This document shows positions 29,318 through 38,263 of a stretch of DNA of 64,000 nt, one piece after another. The stretch is from Photobacterium salinisoli. GTDB taxonomy: Bacteria; Pseudomonadota; Gammaproteobacteria; Enterobacterales; Vibrionaceae. Made by a program: the position numbers and the translations under genes. The DNA lies in contig NZ_QZMS01000011.1 of assembly GCF_003614885.1 (NCBI RefSeq), positions 1,054,001 through 1,118,000 of the forward strand. Reading direction: 5' to 3'. The notes under the pieces are model-generated. The model was not told where the DNA came from. It did not search any database and was given only the letters and a program-made list of their open reading frames with translations. The number at the start of each line of letters is the position of its first letter. Position 1 is the first letter of the stretch.

Positions 29318-29686
29318 ATGGTCAGTTTGCTGTGGAAATGGTTTGCGACTCTGATTGTCCCTGCTTTGATATGGGCAAGTTTTGCCCTGCCTGTTCAAGC
29401 CGACATTGTTGATGCCCGCTGCGATATATATCCCAAAGGTGCAGATAAACCCTCAGGCCGTTATTTGTGTGTGCTGTCTCAGCATCATGGCTATATCACC
29501 ATAGATAGAGTCGATGGCGTCTACTATGATTTTCATCCGACGCGGGGAGAGCCGGGGCAATACCGCGATGACCGCAATCAGCCCGTTTACAAAAGAAGCG
29601 GACTAGGCACAAAAGGCATGATTTTTGAGATGAGCGACAAGTCCATTTATGTCCTTTGGGATACTTCCGCCTTAGCTGAGCCTTAA
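29318..29686 (+). CDS. Small exported protein of unknown function
   Basis: A 122-residue protein with a clear Sec signal peptide (residues 1-29, cleavage near VQADI) and GGAGG five bases before the ATG. The mature part is short and polar, with two cysteines (ARCDIYP, RYLCVLS) that could form a disulfide. I do not recognise the family. It stands alone before the FrnE-like gene with an 88-base gap. Confidence 0.75.
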   Translation: MVSLLWKWFATLIVPALIWASFALPVQADIVDARCDIYPKGADKPSGRYLCVLSQHHGYITIDRVDGVYYDFHPTRGEPGQYRDDRNQPVYKRSGLGTKGMIFEMSDKSIYVLWDTSALAEP

Positions 29687-29774
29687 TTTTAAGATCTCAT
29701 TTTTAGGGATTATGGGTTGATTTTTTACGCTGTGGTAACCACTATCAGCCAACCTGAATTAAGAGATGCAATGC

Positions 29775-30431
29775 ATGTCAACGCATACCCAATTAACCAT
29801 TGATATCGTATCTGATGTCGTCTGTCCCTGGTGCTACATTGGCTACAAACGACTGGAGCAGGCTATGGTGGCCTATAAAGATCAGGTACAGTTTACTGTG
29901 CGCTGGCATCCTTTCGAACTGAATCCGGCGATGCAGGAAGACGGCCAGCTGCTGAGTGAGCATCTGGCAGAGAAATATCAGATCACACCTGAACAAAGTG
30001 AGCAGAACCGGGCCAGGATTATTGCGTTAGGTGAAGAATGCGGTATTCGTTTCCATTTCACGCCACTCTCCCGTATCTACAATACGTTCAAAGCTCACCA
30101 GCTGTTGCATTGGGCCGCGAGCTACGGCCGCCAGACAGAGCTTAAACTAGCGCTATTTGAGGCTTATTTCACCGAGCAGGATGATCCGAACGCTTTGCCT
30201 GTGCTGCTGGATGCCGCTGAAACGGCAGGCCTGGATCGCGATGAAGCCGAACTGGTACTCAAACAAGGCAATTTTGCCGAAGCCGTCAGAGCTGAAGAAC
30301 AAATCTGGACCGGGCAGGGGATTACCGCCGTTCCTGCATTTGTTTTTAATGAAAAGTATCTGGTTTCCGGTGCGCAGGATACTGACACCTTGAAGCAGGT
30401 TATAGAGACGCTTTTAGCCGAGATGGTTTGA
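29775..30431 (+). CDS. DsbA-family oxidoreductase, FrnE-like
   Basis: A 218-residue thioredoxin-fold protein with the DsbA helical insertion. The active site is CPWC in VSDVVCPWCYIGYKRLE, and the cis-proline loop is GITAVPAFVFN. There is no signal peptide, so it is cytoplasmic, as are FrnE and 2-hydroxychromene-2-carboxylate isomerase relatives. It likely handles thiol-disulfide exchange or a glutathione-linked reaction. The ATG at 29775 has AAGAG nine bases upstream; an ATG at 29766 is also in frame. Confidence 0.9.
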   Translation: MSTHTQLTIDIVSDVVCPWCYIGYKRLEQAMVAYKDQVQFTVRWHPFELNPAMQEDGQLLSEHLAEKYQITPEQSEQNRARIIALGEECGIRFHFTPLSRIYNTFKAHQLLHWAASYGRQTELKLALFEAYFTEQDDPNALPVLLDAAETAGLDRDEAELVLKQGNFAEAVRAEEQIWTGQGITAVPAFVFNEKYLVSGAQDTDTLKQVIETLLAEMV

Positions 30432-30542
30432 ATAACATTACCTGAGTAATGTTAACGACCCGCATGATCTATGACGCATTCAGGTCTGAACGCAATTGGG
30501 ACAGTAAGTACTGGTTACTGAGCAATATGACATGGAGAATGG

Positions 30543-30638
30543 ATGAAAGGGTTCTGGATTAAGCTGATTCTGACCGTCGTGATATTCGCAGCCTTGTTTG
30601 GCTATGTTTTTTACACGGTTCAAAGTGGCGTTCAGTGA
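30543..30638 (+). CDS. Small single-pass membrane protein (31 aa)
   Basis: The reading frame MKGFWIKLILTVVIFAALFG continues to 31 residues. It has a start after GGAGAATGG, one transmembrane helix (about residues 6-25) and a short polar tail. Size, ribosome site and hydrophobicity are those of genuine bacterial small membrane proteins. It lies between the FrnE-like gene and the phosphoesterase on the same strand. I do not recognise a family. Confidence 0.5.
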   Translation: MKGFWIKLILTVVIFAALFGYVFYTVQSGVQ

Positions 30639-30707
30639 GAAGATTATTGATCGGGAGAAAACCAGCAGCCAGTACAGAATTATCTGGATTATCACAAGGA
30701 GGGTGAG

Positions 30708-31454
30708 TTGGAAAAATATGCTGTGTTGTCGGACATTCACAGTAATGTCTTTGCGTTGGAGGCTGTGGTTGCGGATGCGTTCAGTCAGGGGGTTACCCGG
30801 CTGGTGAATCTGGGCGACATTCTATACGGTCCGATTGCTCCTCGTGCTACCTTTGATTTCCTGCAGCAGCAAGAGATGCTGACCATTTCTGGCAATCAGG
30901 ATCGGCAAATTTACCAGTCGACAGCAGCAGAAGTGGCGGCCAATCCCACGCTACAATTTATTCTCAACGATTTAGGGCAGGCCCCGCTGGACTGGATGCA
31001 GCAACTGCCATTTGATGCCCGGATATCAGAAGATATCTACGCCTGCCATGGCACGCCGGAAGATGATCTGGTGTACCTGCTGGAAGATATCAGCTCGGGC
31101 CATCCGCGGGTCAAAACCGATGCTGAGATAGTAGCGCAGCTCAAAGACATTCATTCCCCCATCATTCTTTGTGGTCATACTCATATTCCCCGTTGTGTCC
31201 GGTTGTCGACGGGGCAGACGGTGATCAATCCCGGCAGTGTGGGCCTTCAGGCTTATCTCGATGAACTGCCGTTGCTCCATGCAATGCAAAATTACACCCC
31301 TCAAGCGTCGTATGCTGTGTTAACGCGGCAAGAGAATCACCCCTGGGAAATGACTTTTCACCGGGTTGATTACGATGTGCAGGCAGCGGTGCAAGCTGCG
31401 ACAGCCAACGGACGTAAAGACTGGGCGCAGTTCTTGATGACAGGCAGATGTTAA
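30708..31454 (+). CDS. Calcineurin-like metallophosphoesterase
   Basis: A 248-residue metallophosphoesterase with the metal motifs SDIHSN, NLGDILYG, SGNQDRQ (in place of GNHD) and LCGHTHIPR. It is related to the YfcE/MJ0936 phosphodiesterase group and is probably cytoplasmic. Translation starts at TTG 30708, set by AAGGAGG five bases upstream; no ATG start fits. The substrate is unknown. It may be co-transcribed with the small membrane protein gene 70 bases upstream. Confidence 0.88.
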   Translation: MEKYAVLSDIHSNVFALEAVVADAFSQGVTRLVNLGDILYGPIAPRATFDFLQQQEMLTISGNQDRQIYQSTAAEVAANPTLQFILNDLGQAPLDWMQQLPFDARISEDIYACHGTPEDDLVYLLEDISSGHPRVKTDAEIVAQLKDIHSPIILCGHTHIPRCVRLSTGQTVINPGSVGLQAYLDELPLLHAMQNYTPQASYAVLTRQENHPWEMTFHRVDYDVQAAVQAATANGRKDWAQFLMTGRC

Positions 31455-31554
31455 CTCAGTGAGAGTCAGCTCATAACGCCACGTCTTCATCTACACTTGG
31501 TCGATACAGAATGCCGTTTTTCTTTGTGTTCCTGTCCAGTTTCCCGGAGGTTTT

Positions 31555-32037
31555 ATGGCATCGTTTCAGCAGGCGAAAATTTCGCCTCACTTGTGGTTTG
31601 ATAAAGAAGCGGTTGACGCTGCTGAGTTTTATACGCAAGTTTTTGACAACTCAAAAATTGTCAATCTCACCAAGATTGAAGACACCCCTTCAGGCAATGT
31701 TGATGTGGTGAACTTTGAATTGTTCGGACAACCGTTTACGGCGATCAGTGCCGGGCCGTTTTTCACTTTCAATGAATCGATCTCATTTGTCATTCATTGC
31801 GACGATCAGGCTGAAATCGATCGTTACTGGACGGCTTTAACGCAGGACGGCGGTGAAGAAGGGCAGTGTGGCTGGCTGAAGGATAAATTCGGCTTGTTCT
31901 GGCAAATTGTACCGAGATCTATGACTACTATGATGCAAAGTCATGATCCCGTTAAGCTGGCGCGGTTAACACAGTGCTTTCTGACCATGACCAGGCTGGA
32001 TATTGCTGCACTGGAACGGGCGTTCAATGGTGAGTAA
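31555..32037 (+). CDS. PhnB-like VOC-fold protein
   Basis: A 160-residue single VOC domain protein of the PhnB/COG3865 type, often mislabelled 3-demethylubiquinone methyltransferase. The signature starts ISPHLWFDKEAVDAAEFYTQVF, and GQCGWLKDKFGLFWQIVP is the second beta-alpha-beta unit. CGGAGG precedes the ATG. The function is not known; members may be dioxygenase- or lyase-like enzymes. Confidence 0.85.
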   Translation: MASFQQAKISPHLWFDKEAVDAAEFYTQVFDNSKIVNLTKIEDTPSGNVDVVNFELFGQPFTAISAGPFFTFNESISFVIHCDDQAEIDRYWTALTQDGGEEGQCGWLKDKFGLFWQIVPRSMTTMMQSHDPVKLARLTQCFLTMTRLDIAALERAFNGE

Positions 32038-32062
32038 AAGGCCGGATAAAAAAGGTGAACGA

Positions 32063-32103
32063 TAAAAAAAACGACAGGGCGGGCAGGAGTACCCGAACTG
32101 TCG
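32063..32103 (-). terminator. Terminator after DMT exporter gene
   Basis: The hairpin CGACAG..CTGTCG (32072-32103), with inner GGG/CCC pairs, is followed on the minus strand by eight T. It lies 20 bases after the exporter stop. Confidence 0.87.
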
Positions 32104-32122
32104 CACAACGGATAATGAAGGG

Positions 32123-33037
32123 TCAGGCTTTGGTTTCTTCTGCAGCCTCTGCAGCGACTGTTGATTCTATGGGTGTGAGCCCTGCGGCTTTTTTGGCTCG
32201 CTTTTCTTTCTGTGCCAGCCAGATCAGAGGAGCGATGATCATCATAGTGCCGAGAATCATGGGTAAATCAGGCACTTCATCGAACCACAGCATACCGATG
32301 ATCACAGCGCCAATCAGCCCGCTGTATTCGGCGCTCGCAATTTTGTTTGATTCCGCCGAGCGGTAAGCCAGTACACAGGCGCCGGCATAAATCATAATGA
32401 AAGTGCTTGAGCCCGCCGCAGTGAGCAGCGGAGACCAGTCCCAGGGCTGCCCTTCCCACAGTGCCAGCCCCAGCGCTGCTGGCATACCCGCCAGGTTGGT
32501 CAGCATCAGGGTTTGTGCAACCGTCTGGTGTTTCGGCAGCTTACGGACCAGCAGGTTGTTCCAGGCCAGTGTAAAAGCAACAATCAGCGCTGCTATGGCT
32601 GCCCAGTTGATTTCAGTCGGGCGAATAATCACCAGCACACCAATGAAACCAATCACCGCTACGCCGACAGAATATTTGGTCAGTTTTTCCTGAAACAACA
32701 TCATGGCCATAGGCAGCATGATTAGCGGAGCAGCGTAGAAGATGGCATTGGCTGTTGCCAGCGGCAGGCTGGTAATTGAAATGATCATAAATACCATACC
32801 CAGCAGCCAGATGTGACCGCGCAAAGCATGCCACTTAAAACCGGCAAAAAAATCGGCTTTTTTGGTGCCGATACAAAAAGGTGCGAGGATGGCGACAGCG
32901 GTTAACTGGCGGAAAAAGACAAACTGAAAAATCGCTGTTTCATCACCCAGTGATTTGATCATGGCATCGGAGCACACAGCAATTAAGTTGCCAACAATCA
33001 GCAATATCATGGCTAAACCGACAGACATTTGAGGCAT
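32123..33037 (-). CDS. DMT-superfamily (EamA-type) transporter
   Basis: A 304-residue inner-membrane protein with ten predicted helices in two EamA repeats and a Lys-rich cytoplasmic tail. The ATG at 33037 is set by AAGGAG and starts MPQMSVGLAM; the longer frame adds a non-hydrophobic leader. It is likely a metabolite or drug exporter. It is divergent from a LysR gene (33165) across a 127-base gap, the usual pairing of an exporter and its regulator. Confidence 0.9.
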   Translation of the reverse strand: MPQMSVGLAMILLIVGNLIAVCSDAMIKSLGDETAIFQFVFFRQLTAVAILAPFCIGTKKADFFAGFKWHALRGHIWLLGMVFMIISITSLPLATANAIFYAAPLIMLPMAMMLFQEKLTKYSVGVAVIGFIGVLVIIRPTEINWAAIAALIVAFTLAWNNLLVRKLPKHQTVAQTLMLTNLAGMPAALGLALWEGQPWDWSPLLTAAGSSTFIMIYAGACVLAYRSAESNKIASAEYSGLIGAVIIGMLWFDEVPDLPMILGTMMIIAPLIWLAQKEKRAKKAAGLTPIESTVAAEAAEETKA

Positions 33038-33164
33038 GGGCTGCTCCTTCTTTTTTTGAGTTAATGACATGACGACGAGACGACAAACTGTGATCCAAAG
33101 CATAAACCAGTGATAGTGATGAAGTATAATGATATAAATTTTTTTGGTATGAGTTTTTTAGATA

Positions 33165-34085
33165 ATGAAGCTGCCTCCCCTTCGCGCTGTTCATTATTTT
33201 GAAGCCGTCGCCCGTTTGAACAGTTTTTCCCGTGCGGCGGAATTTCTGAGTGTGACGCAAAGTGCGGTCAGCCATCAGGTCCGTCTTTTAGAAGATTACC
33301 TGGGTGAAGAACTGTTCCAGCGCCAGGGACGCCAGTTATCGCTGACACCTATCGGTGAAAAGTATTACGAACAGATCAGCCATGCGCTGGCTGATATCTC
33401 AGAAGCCAGCCAGCAGATCAGGGAGGGCGAAGGGGGCAAAATTCGTCTGGCACTTTACAGCTCACTCGCGGTGAAATGGCTGATCCCACGGCTGGAAAAC
33501 CTGCGTCAGCTGCACCCTGAAATTGAACTCACTTTAAATATGGTGAGTAATGACCCGAATTTCAGTGATGAACTGGCCGATTGCTTTATTACCGTATCGC
33601 CACCCAAGCGCAATAATTTCACTTCAGAGCTGCTGTATCATGAAAAGCTGTATCCGGTGTGCAGTCATAAACTCTGGCAGCAAATGCGGGATAAACCGCT
33701 GCCGGATGCCCTGTGGGAACATCCCTTGCTGACCACGCGCTCGATTTTTAAAAATGCCAAACACGGCGAAGACTGGCATCGCTGGTGTCAGCTGGGCGGT
33801 TTTGAATTACCAGAACAAGCGAGATTTCAGCTGTTCAGCCATATGTTGCTGGCGGCAGAAGCAGCCCGCTATGATCAGGGCATCACATTTCTCAATGATT
33901 ACCTGATGAATGACATCGACAGGCAACAGCACTTCGTGCGGATCCCCCTGCACGAGTTGCCGACCGGTGACAGTTTTTACTTTGTGTATAAAAAATCCCG
34001 TGCCGCGCAAACCGCCATTATCACCTTGGGCCGCTGGCTGAAGCAGCAGTGCGATGAGCTTGACCGAAGAGGCATTCAGAGCTGA
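33165..34085 (+). CDS. LysR-family regulator (GcvA-like)
   Basis: A 306-residue LysR-type regulator. The N-terminal helix-turn-helix (NSFSRAAEFLSVTQSAVSHQVRLLEDYLG) is followed by a periplasmic-binding-type effector domain, in the style of GcvA/AmpR. It probably controls the divergent DMT exporter. Its stop overlaps the end of the convergent photolyase gene by 10 bases. Confidence 0.92.
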   Translation: MKLPPLRAVHYFEAVARLNSFSRAAEFLSVTQSAVSHQVRLLEDYLGEELFQRQGRQLSLTPIGEKYYEQISHALADISEASQQIREGEGGKIRLALYSSLAVKWLIPRLENLRQLHPEIELTLNMVSNDPNFSDELADCFITVSPPKRNNFTSELLYHEKLYPVCSHKLWQQMRDKPLPDALWEHPLLTTRSIFKNAKHGEDWHRWCQLGGFELPEQARFQLFSHMLLAAEAARYDQGITFLNDYLMNDIDRQQHFVRIPLHELPTGDSFYFVYKKSRAAQTAIITLGRWLKQQCDELDRRGIQS

Positions 34086-35635
34086 TCTAAGTGATTGAGG
34101 CAGAATTCGGCTCTGCTGAGTATTGCCTGCCGTTCGTTGTCTGTTAAGTTATCCCAGTGGCGATAAATCATACCGATTCTTGGGTTGACTGCCAGGCGCT
34201 GTTGGTGTTTATCCATGAATCGCCAATACAAGCTGTTAATGGGGCAGGCATCCGCGCCGGTTTTCTTTTTGACAGAGTATTGGCAGGACTTGCAGTAGTC
34301 ACTCATCTTGTTGATGTAGTTGCCACTTGCCGCATAGGGTTTAGTGGCAATAATGCCATTATCAGCAAACTGAGACATTCCCCGGGTGTTAGGCATTTCA
34401 ACCCACTCAATGGCATCCACATAGATCCCCAGATACCAGGCATCGACCTGATCGGGATCGGTTTCAGTGAGCAGACAAAAGTTGCCGGTGACCATCAGTC
34501 TCTGTATATGGTGCGCATAGGCGTAGTCCAACGACTGCGATACGGCTGCCCTCAGGCAGGCCATGCCTGTTTTTCCCGTCCAGAAAAAATCCGGTAAATC
34601 CCGGTTAGCACTAAGGGTGTTACTGCTGCCGTAGTCGGGCATATTGGCCCAGTAAACCCCCCGCACGTATTCGCGCCAGCCAAGTATCTGGCGTATGAAG
34701 CCTTCAACTTGAGCCAGAGATATCCTGCCAGCGGCTTGTTCATAGTGGGTCAGCACTGTCTGAATGACCTGCATCGGATGCAGCATTTTCGTATTAATGG
34801 AAAAAGATAACCGAGAATGATAAAGACTCCACTGGTGCTCGGTCTGATCTGTCATGGCATCTTGAAAATAGCCGAAATTCTGAAGTTGGTACTGGCAAAA
34901 ATGGTCCAGTAACTCAATGGCCTGTCGGCGTGTTACAGGCCAGAGCAGTGAGTCAGAGGCTTTACCAAAATGCGAAATACCGTGTTTTTCCAGCCGGGCC
35001 AGGATATCGCTGACCGGGTTGTTGAAACATAAGGGTGCCGGAACAGACGCGAGATCCGTGGCAGTCAGTTTATGCCGGTTTTCTTTGTCGAAGTTCCATT
35101 TGCCACCCTCAGGTTTTTCGCCCTGCATCAAGATAGCAAAGCGACGTCTCATCATTCGGTAAAAATGTTCCATTAAGACATGTTTGCCCTGAGCAAAGTG
35201 GCGGGGTATCTCGTCAAAGGGCAACAGGAAATGTTCGGTATCCGCTTCTGTGCACGACACACTGGCAGGCAGGCTTAAAGTTCGCAGCTGTTGCAGAAGG
35301 CGGTATTCATCAGGACGCTGGTATTCGAACACCTCTATCTGATGATCTGCTATCAGTTTGTCCAGCAATTCTGGCAAGCTTTTGTATCCAGCGGTGTCGT
35401 CCAGCGTCAGGTGGCAGACATGAAAACCGGCTTGGCTGAGTGCGCTGGCAAAGGCTTTCATGGCGGCAAAAAATGCACAGATTTTCTGCACATGGTGCCT
35501 GGTGTAAGTTGCTTCCTGATGCAGTTCGGCAATCAGGTATAAGGTGTCGTGATCTTTTGACTGAAACCAGGAATGTTTCGCATTGAGCTGATCGCCCAGA
35601 ATCAGCCTTAAGGTTTTATAATGAGTGGCTGCCAT
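34076..35635 (-). CDS. FeS-type bacterial cryptochrome/(6-4) photolyase
   Basis: A 519-residue member of the FeS-BCP group (PhrB of Agrobacterium, CryB of Rhodobacter). The N-terminal DPRP domain starts LRLILGDQLNAKHSW. The C-terminal FAD-binding region ends with cysteines in YCKSCQ and ADACPINSLYW; with the earlier GMACLRAA cysteine these give the four ligands of a [4Fe-4S] cluster. Proteins of this group repair (6-4) photoproducts and/or act in light signalling. The start lies inside the end of the upstream DASH cryptochrome gene (20-base overlap), so the pair is an operon. Confidence 0.93.
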   Translation of the reverse strand: MAATHYKTLRLILGDQLNAKHSWFQSKDHDTLYLIAELHQEATYTRHHVQKICAFFAAMKAFASALSQAGFHVCHLTLDDTAGYKSLPELLDKLIADHQIEVFEYQRPDEYRLLQQLRTLSLPASVSCTEADTEHFLLPFDEIPRHFAQGKHVLMEHFYRMMRRRFAILMQGEKPEGGKWNFDKENRHKLTATDLASVPAPLCFNNPVSDILARLEKHGISHFGKASDSLLWPVTRRQAIELLDHFCQYQLQNFGYFQDAMTDQTEHQWSLYHSRLSFSINTKMLHPMQVIQTVLTHYEQAAGRISLAQVEGFIRQILGWREYVRGVYWANMPDYGSSNTLSANRDLPDFFWTGKTGMACLRAAVSQSLDYAYAHHIQRLMVTGNFCLLTETDPDQVDAWYLGIYVDAIEWVEMPNTRGMSQFADNGIIATKPYAASGNYINKMSDYCKSCQYSVKKKTGADACPINSLYWRFMDKHQQRLAVNPRIGMIYRHWDNLTDNERQAILSRAEFCLNHLDQL

Positions 35636-36926
35636 TGTTTAACCAGCGATGAATGAAGTCGCCATCAGGATCGTACATTTTCGTCTGTTTCTCCAGATCA
35701 AAATAGCGCCAGCCTCGCGGATCCGCACCCACCCCGGCCAGATACTGCCAATTGCCCCAGTTGGATGCGACATCATAGTCGATTAACTGCTGCTCAAAGT
35801 AGGCGGCACCGTAGCGCCAGTCGAGGGCCAGCTCGTGGACAAAACAACTGGCGACCAATTGGCGGCCACGATTAGACATGTAGCCGGTCTGATTAAGCTG
35901 CCGCATGCAGGCATCGACAATCGGATAGCCTGTCTTGCCGTTACACCATTGCTGAAAACGGGTCTCATCATGGCGGTTTACTGGTCCCTGATTTTTAATG
36001 CCACGATAGTAGAACAACTTTTGGCGGTAGGCATGGGCATACCATTGAAAGTATTCACGCCATAACAGTTCGAAGCGAATCCACTCGGTTGAGTCATTTC
36101 TGATGACCTTGTTTTGATAGTCGTCCAGATAGCGCAGCAGTGTGACCGGGGACAGGCACCCCAGAGCCAGCCAGGGAGAAAACTTGGTCGAATTATCCCA
36201 GCCATCCAGCGCGTTGCGCGTCTCTTTATAACGGGCAGGTAAATCGCCGGAGAAATAGTGATGAACATGCTCAAAAGCCGCCGTTTCGCCGCCAATAAAG
36301 CCGCGGTAGACGGAAGCCCGTTCCTGCCGTTTATCCAGTTGCGTGTTAGCCAGATTAATCGGGTGGAGCGGAGCGGTTTCCGGTAAAGCAGGCGGTGGCG
36401 GCAGCTCAAGATCAATCACAGATTCCGGACGGCAATCCAGATTTTCTGTCATCAGACGAAACTGAGTGAAACTGGCTGGCAGTTCATTCAGTGTAAAGGG
36501 CAGCAGTGCTTGCGTGAACAGAGTATGGGTTGGAATGGTCAGGAAAGTGACGTCCGGGTATTGAGCCTCAATATAGTCCCAGCTCTGGTTCTCGTAATAG
36601 CCCGCCTGTTCACTGCGGCCGATAATCGAGATAGGGTATTGATCCAGCAGCTCGTCTATTGTTGCCTCCAGCGGTGTGTCTCGGATAAGCAAGCCCTGAT
36701 GTGGGTGTTGTTCGGCGAGCTGGTGATTCAGGTCTGCCAGCGAAGCCAGCAAAAACGCTTGCCGCTGTTTTCCCCATGGCATGCGATGCCCCGGATACGA
36801 GACCGGACTTTGTTGCGGCAGGCAGTAGAGACACAGCAGATTATCCACCTGCTCTGCCGTTTGCCGTAACGCCGGGTTATCGTGCAGGCGCAGATCGTAA
36901 CTGAAGACGAATAATCCCGTTGTCAT
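35616..36926 (-). CDS. DASH-family cryptochrome
   Basis: A 436-residue cryptochrome-DASH. It has the N-terminal photolyase alpha/beta domain (GLFVFSYDLRLHDNPALR) and the FAD-binding domain with GGETAAFEHVHHYF, GRQLVASCFVHELALDWRYGA and the diagnostic SNWGNWQYLAGVGADPRGWR. Family members bind FAD and an MTHF antenna and repair pyrimidine dimers in single-stranded DNA or sense light. The ATG at 36926 has AGAAGG upstream and removes a 15-residue leader unlike the family. It precedes and overlaps the FeS-photolyase gene. Confidence 0.94.
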   Translation of the reverse strand: MTTGLFVFSYDLRLHDNPALRQTAEQVDNLLCLYCLPQQSPVSYPGHRMPWGKQRQAFLLASLADLNHQLAEQHPHQGLLIRDTPLEATIDELLDQYPISIIGRSEQAGYYENQSWDYIEAQYPDVTFLTIPTHTLFTQALLPFTLNELPASFTQFRLMTENLDCRPESVIDLELPPPPALPETAPLHPINLANTQLDKRQERASVYRGFIGGETAAFEHVHHYFSGDLPARYKETRNALDGWDNSTKFSPWLALGCLSPVTLLRYLDDYQNKVIRNDSTEWIRFELLWREYFQWYAHAYRQKLFYYRGIKNQGPVNRHDETRFQQWCNGKTGYPIVDACMRQLNQTGYMSNRGRQLVASCFVHELALDWRYGAAYFEQQLIDYDVASNWGNWQYLAGVGADPRGWRYFDLEKQTKMYDPDGDFIHRWLNNGSHSL

Positions 36927-37180
36927 GGCGTACCTTCTCTGCAAAGGAGTTACCACAAGTGTAGGCTGCAAAACTGTGGTACGAAGGACGGGACGTGATG
37001 ATTTCTGCTTGTCCCCCTCTCATTACTGAAGAGGGGGAATTGGACGGTATACAGCTATCAGGCTTTACGGGGGGTTGCATGTAACGATCGAAAACCAGGC
37101 CGCCGGCAAAATGGGCTCGCTCACTCGTCTCGCTCACTCGTATTGTCCAAAGGGGACATATTTTGCAGGTCAACCGGGCG

Positions 37181-38167
37181 TTATTCTTCCAGTACCCGCT
37201 CTGCTGCTTTGTGAGTTGGCTCTACTAGCACTGGGGTTTCGCCTTCCTGACTTTGCAATATCTCAGCGGCAAGGGTGACACCGTAAAGCAGCTGCCGAAT
37301 CATTTCCGCAATTTCGACAATCAGTTCGACCATACCTGGCTGTCTGGCCTTTTTTTTGCTGCACATGATATACAGAGACTCGCTCAGCCGCAGGGCGTAT
37401 TGCGGTAACACCGGCACTAACTGGCTACTGGCCGAATACAGATAGGTAGGTAATACGGCTATGCCCATACCCCTTTCGGCGGCGTGCAGCTTGGTCAGGT
37501 TGGTATCAAAATACTGGCTGCGCTCAGGCAGGGAAAATTTACTTTGCTGAGCATAGATGTTCGGCCAGTCTAATTTCCCTTTAGCCTGAATCAGCAAACG
37601 GTGCCCATCCAGTTCAGAGAGTGACGCCGGTGTACCATAACGCTTCAGATATTCCCGGCTCGCGACTATCACTTTGTCGACATCTGCCACCCGTTGATAA
37701 TAAAAGGCCGGTTCGGGCTGAGAGAAATTCAGGGCGATGTCCAGATCGTCATCAAAGAACGCTTTCTCCATACTGGTTTCAATCAGGTTGATAACCAGTT
37801 GCGGGTAAGTCTCCATGAGTTGTTCGATGACAGGCAGCACAACCTGATTGCCCAGCGCGACGGAACAGGCCAGGTTAATGGAACCTGCCACAGTCTCTGT
37901 CTGGCTGAGTGACATCATGCAGTGGCGCAACCCGTTCAGACTGGTCTGGCACTCTGCCAGCAACTTCATACCTTCGCGGCTTAACTTGAAGTGATGTTTG
38001 TTCTCACGAATAAACAGCTCACAGCCGAGTTGCGACTCCAGCTTCTTGATTTGGGCACTGATGGTGGACTGCGAAATGTTCAGCTTATTCGCCGCACGGG
38101 AAAAACTGTTGTATTCCGCTACCGCCTGAAAGTAGTGCAACAGGGCAAATGACTTATCCATGTTCAT
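37181..38167 (-). CDS. LysR-family regulator
   Basis: A 328-residue LysR-type regulator with an N-terminal helix-turn-helix (NSFSRAANKLNISQSTISAQIKKLESQLG) and an effector domain related to those of NhaR/CynR types. Starts at 38167 and 38161 are both possible. It is divergent from an MFS transporter with 96 bases between starts, so it probably controls that transporter. Confidence 0.9.
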   Translation of the reverse strand: MNMDKSFALLHYFQAVAEYNSFSRAANKLNISQSTISAQIKKLESQLGCELFIRENKHHFKLSREGMKLLAECQTSLNGLRHCMMSLSQTETVAGSINLACSVALGNQVVLPVIEQLMETYPQLVINLIETSMEKAFFDDDLDIALNFSQPEPAFYYQRVADVDKVIVASREYLKRYGTPASLSELDGHRLLIQAKGKLDWPNIYAQQSKFSLPERSQYFDTNLTKLHAAERGMGIAVLPTYLYSASSQLVPVLPQYALRLSESLYIMCSKKKARQPGMVELIVEIAEMIRQLLYGVTLAAEILQSQEGETPVLVEPTHKAAERVLEE

Positions 38168-38263
38168 AGTTGTTTATCTATAAATAAATCCGTTTTTATG
38201 AATTATCACTGAAAGTGAAGGCAAATTACACTGGCTTTCCTGACATAACTATAGGTAAGCAAA

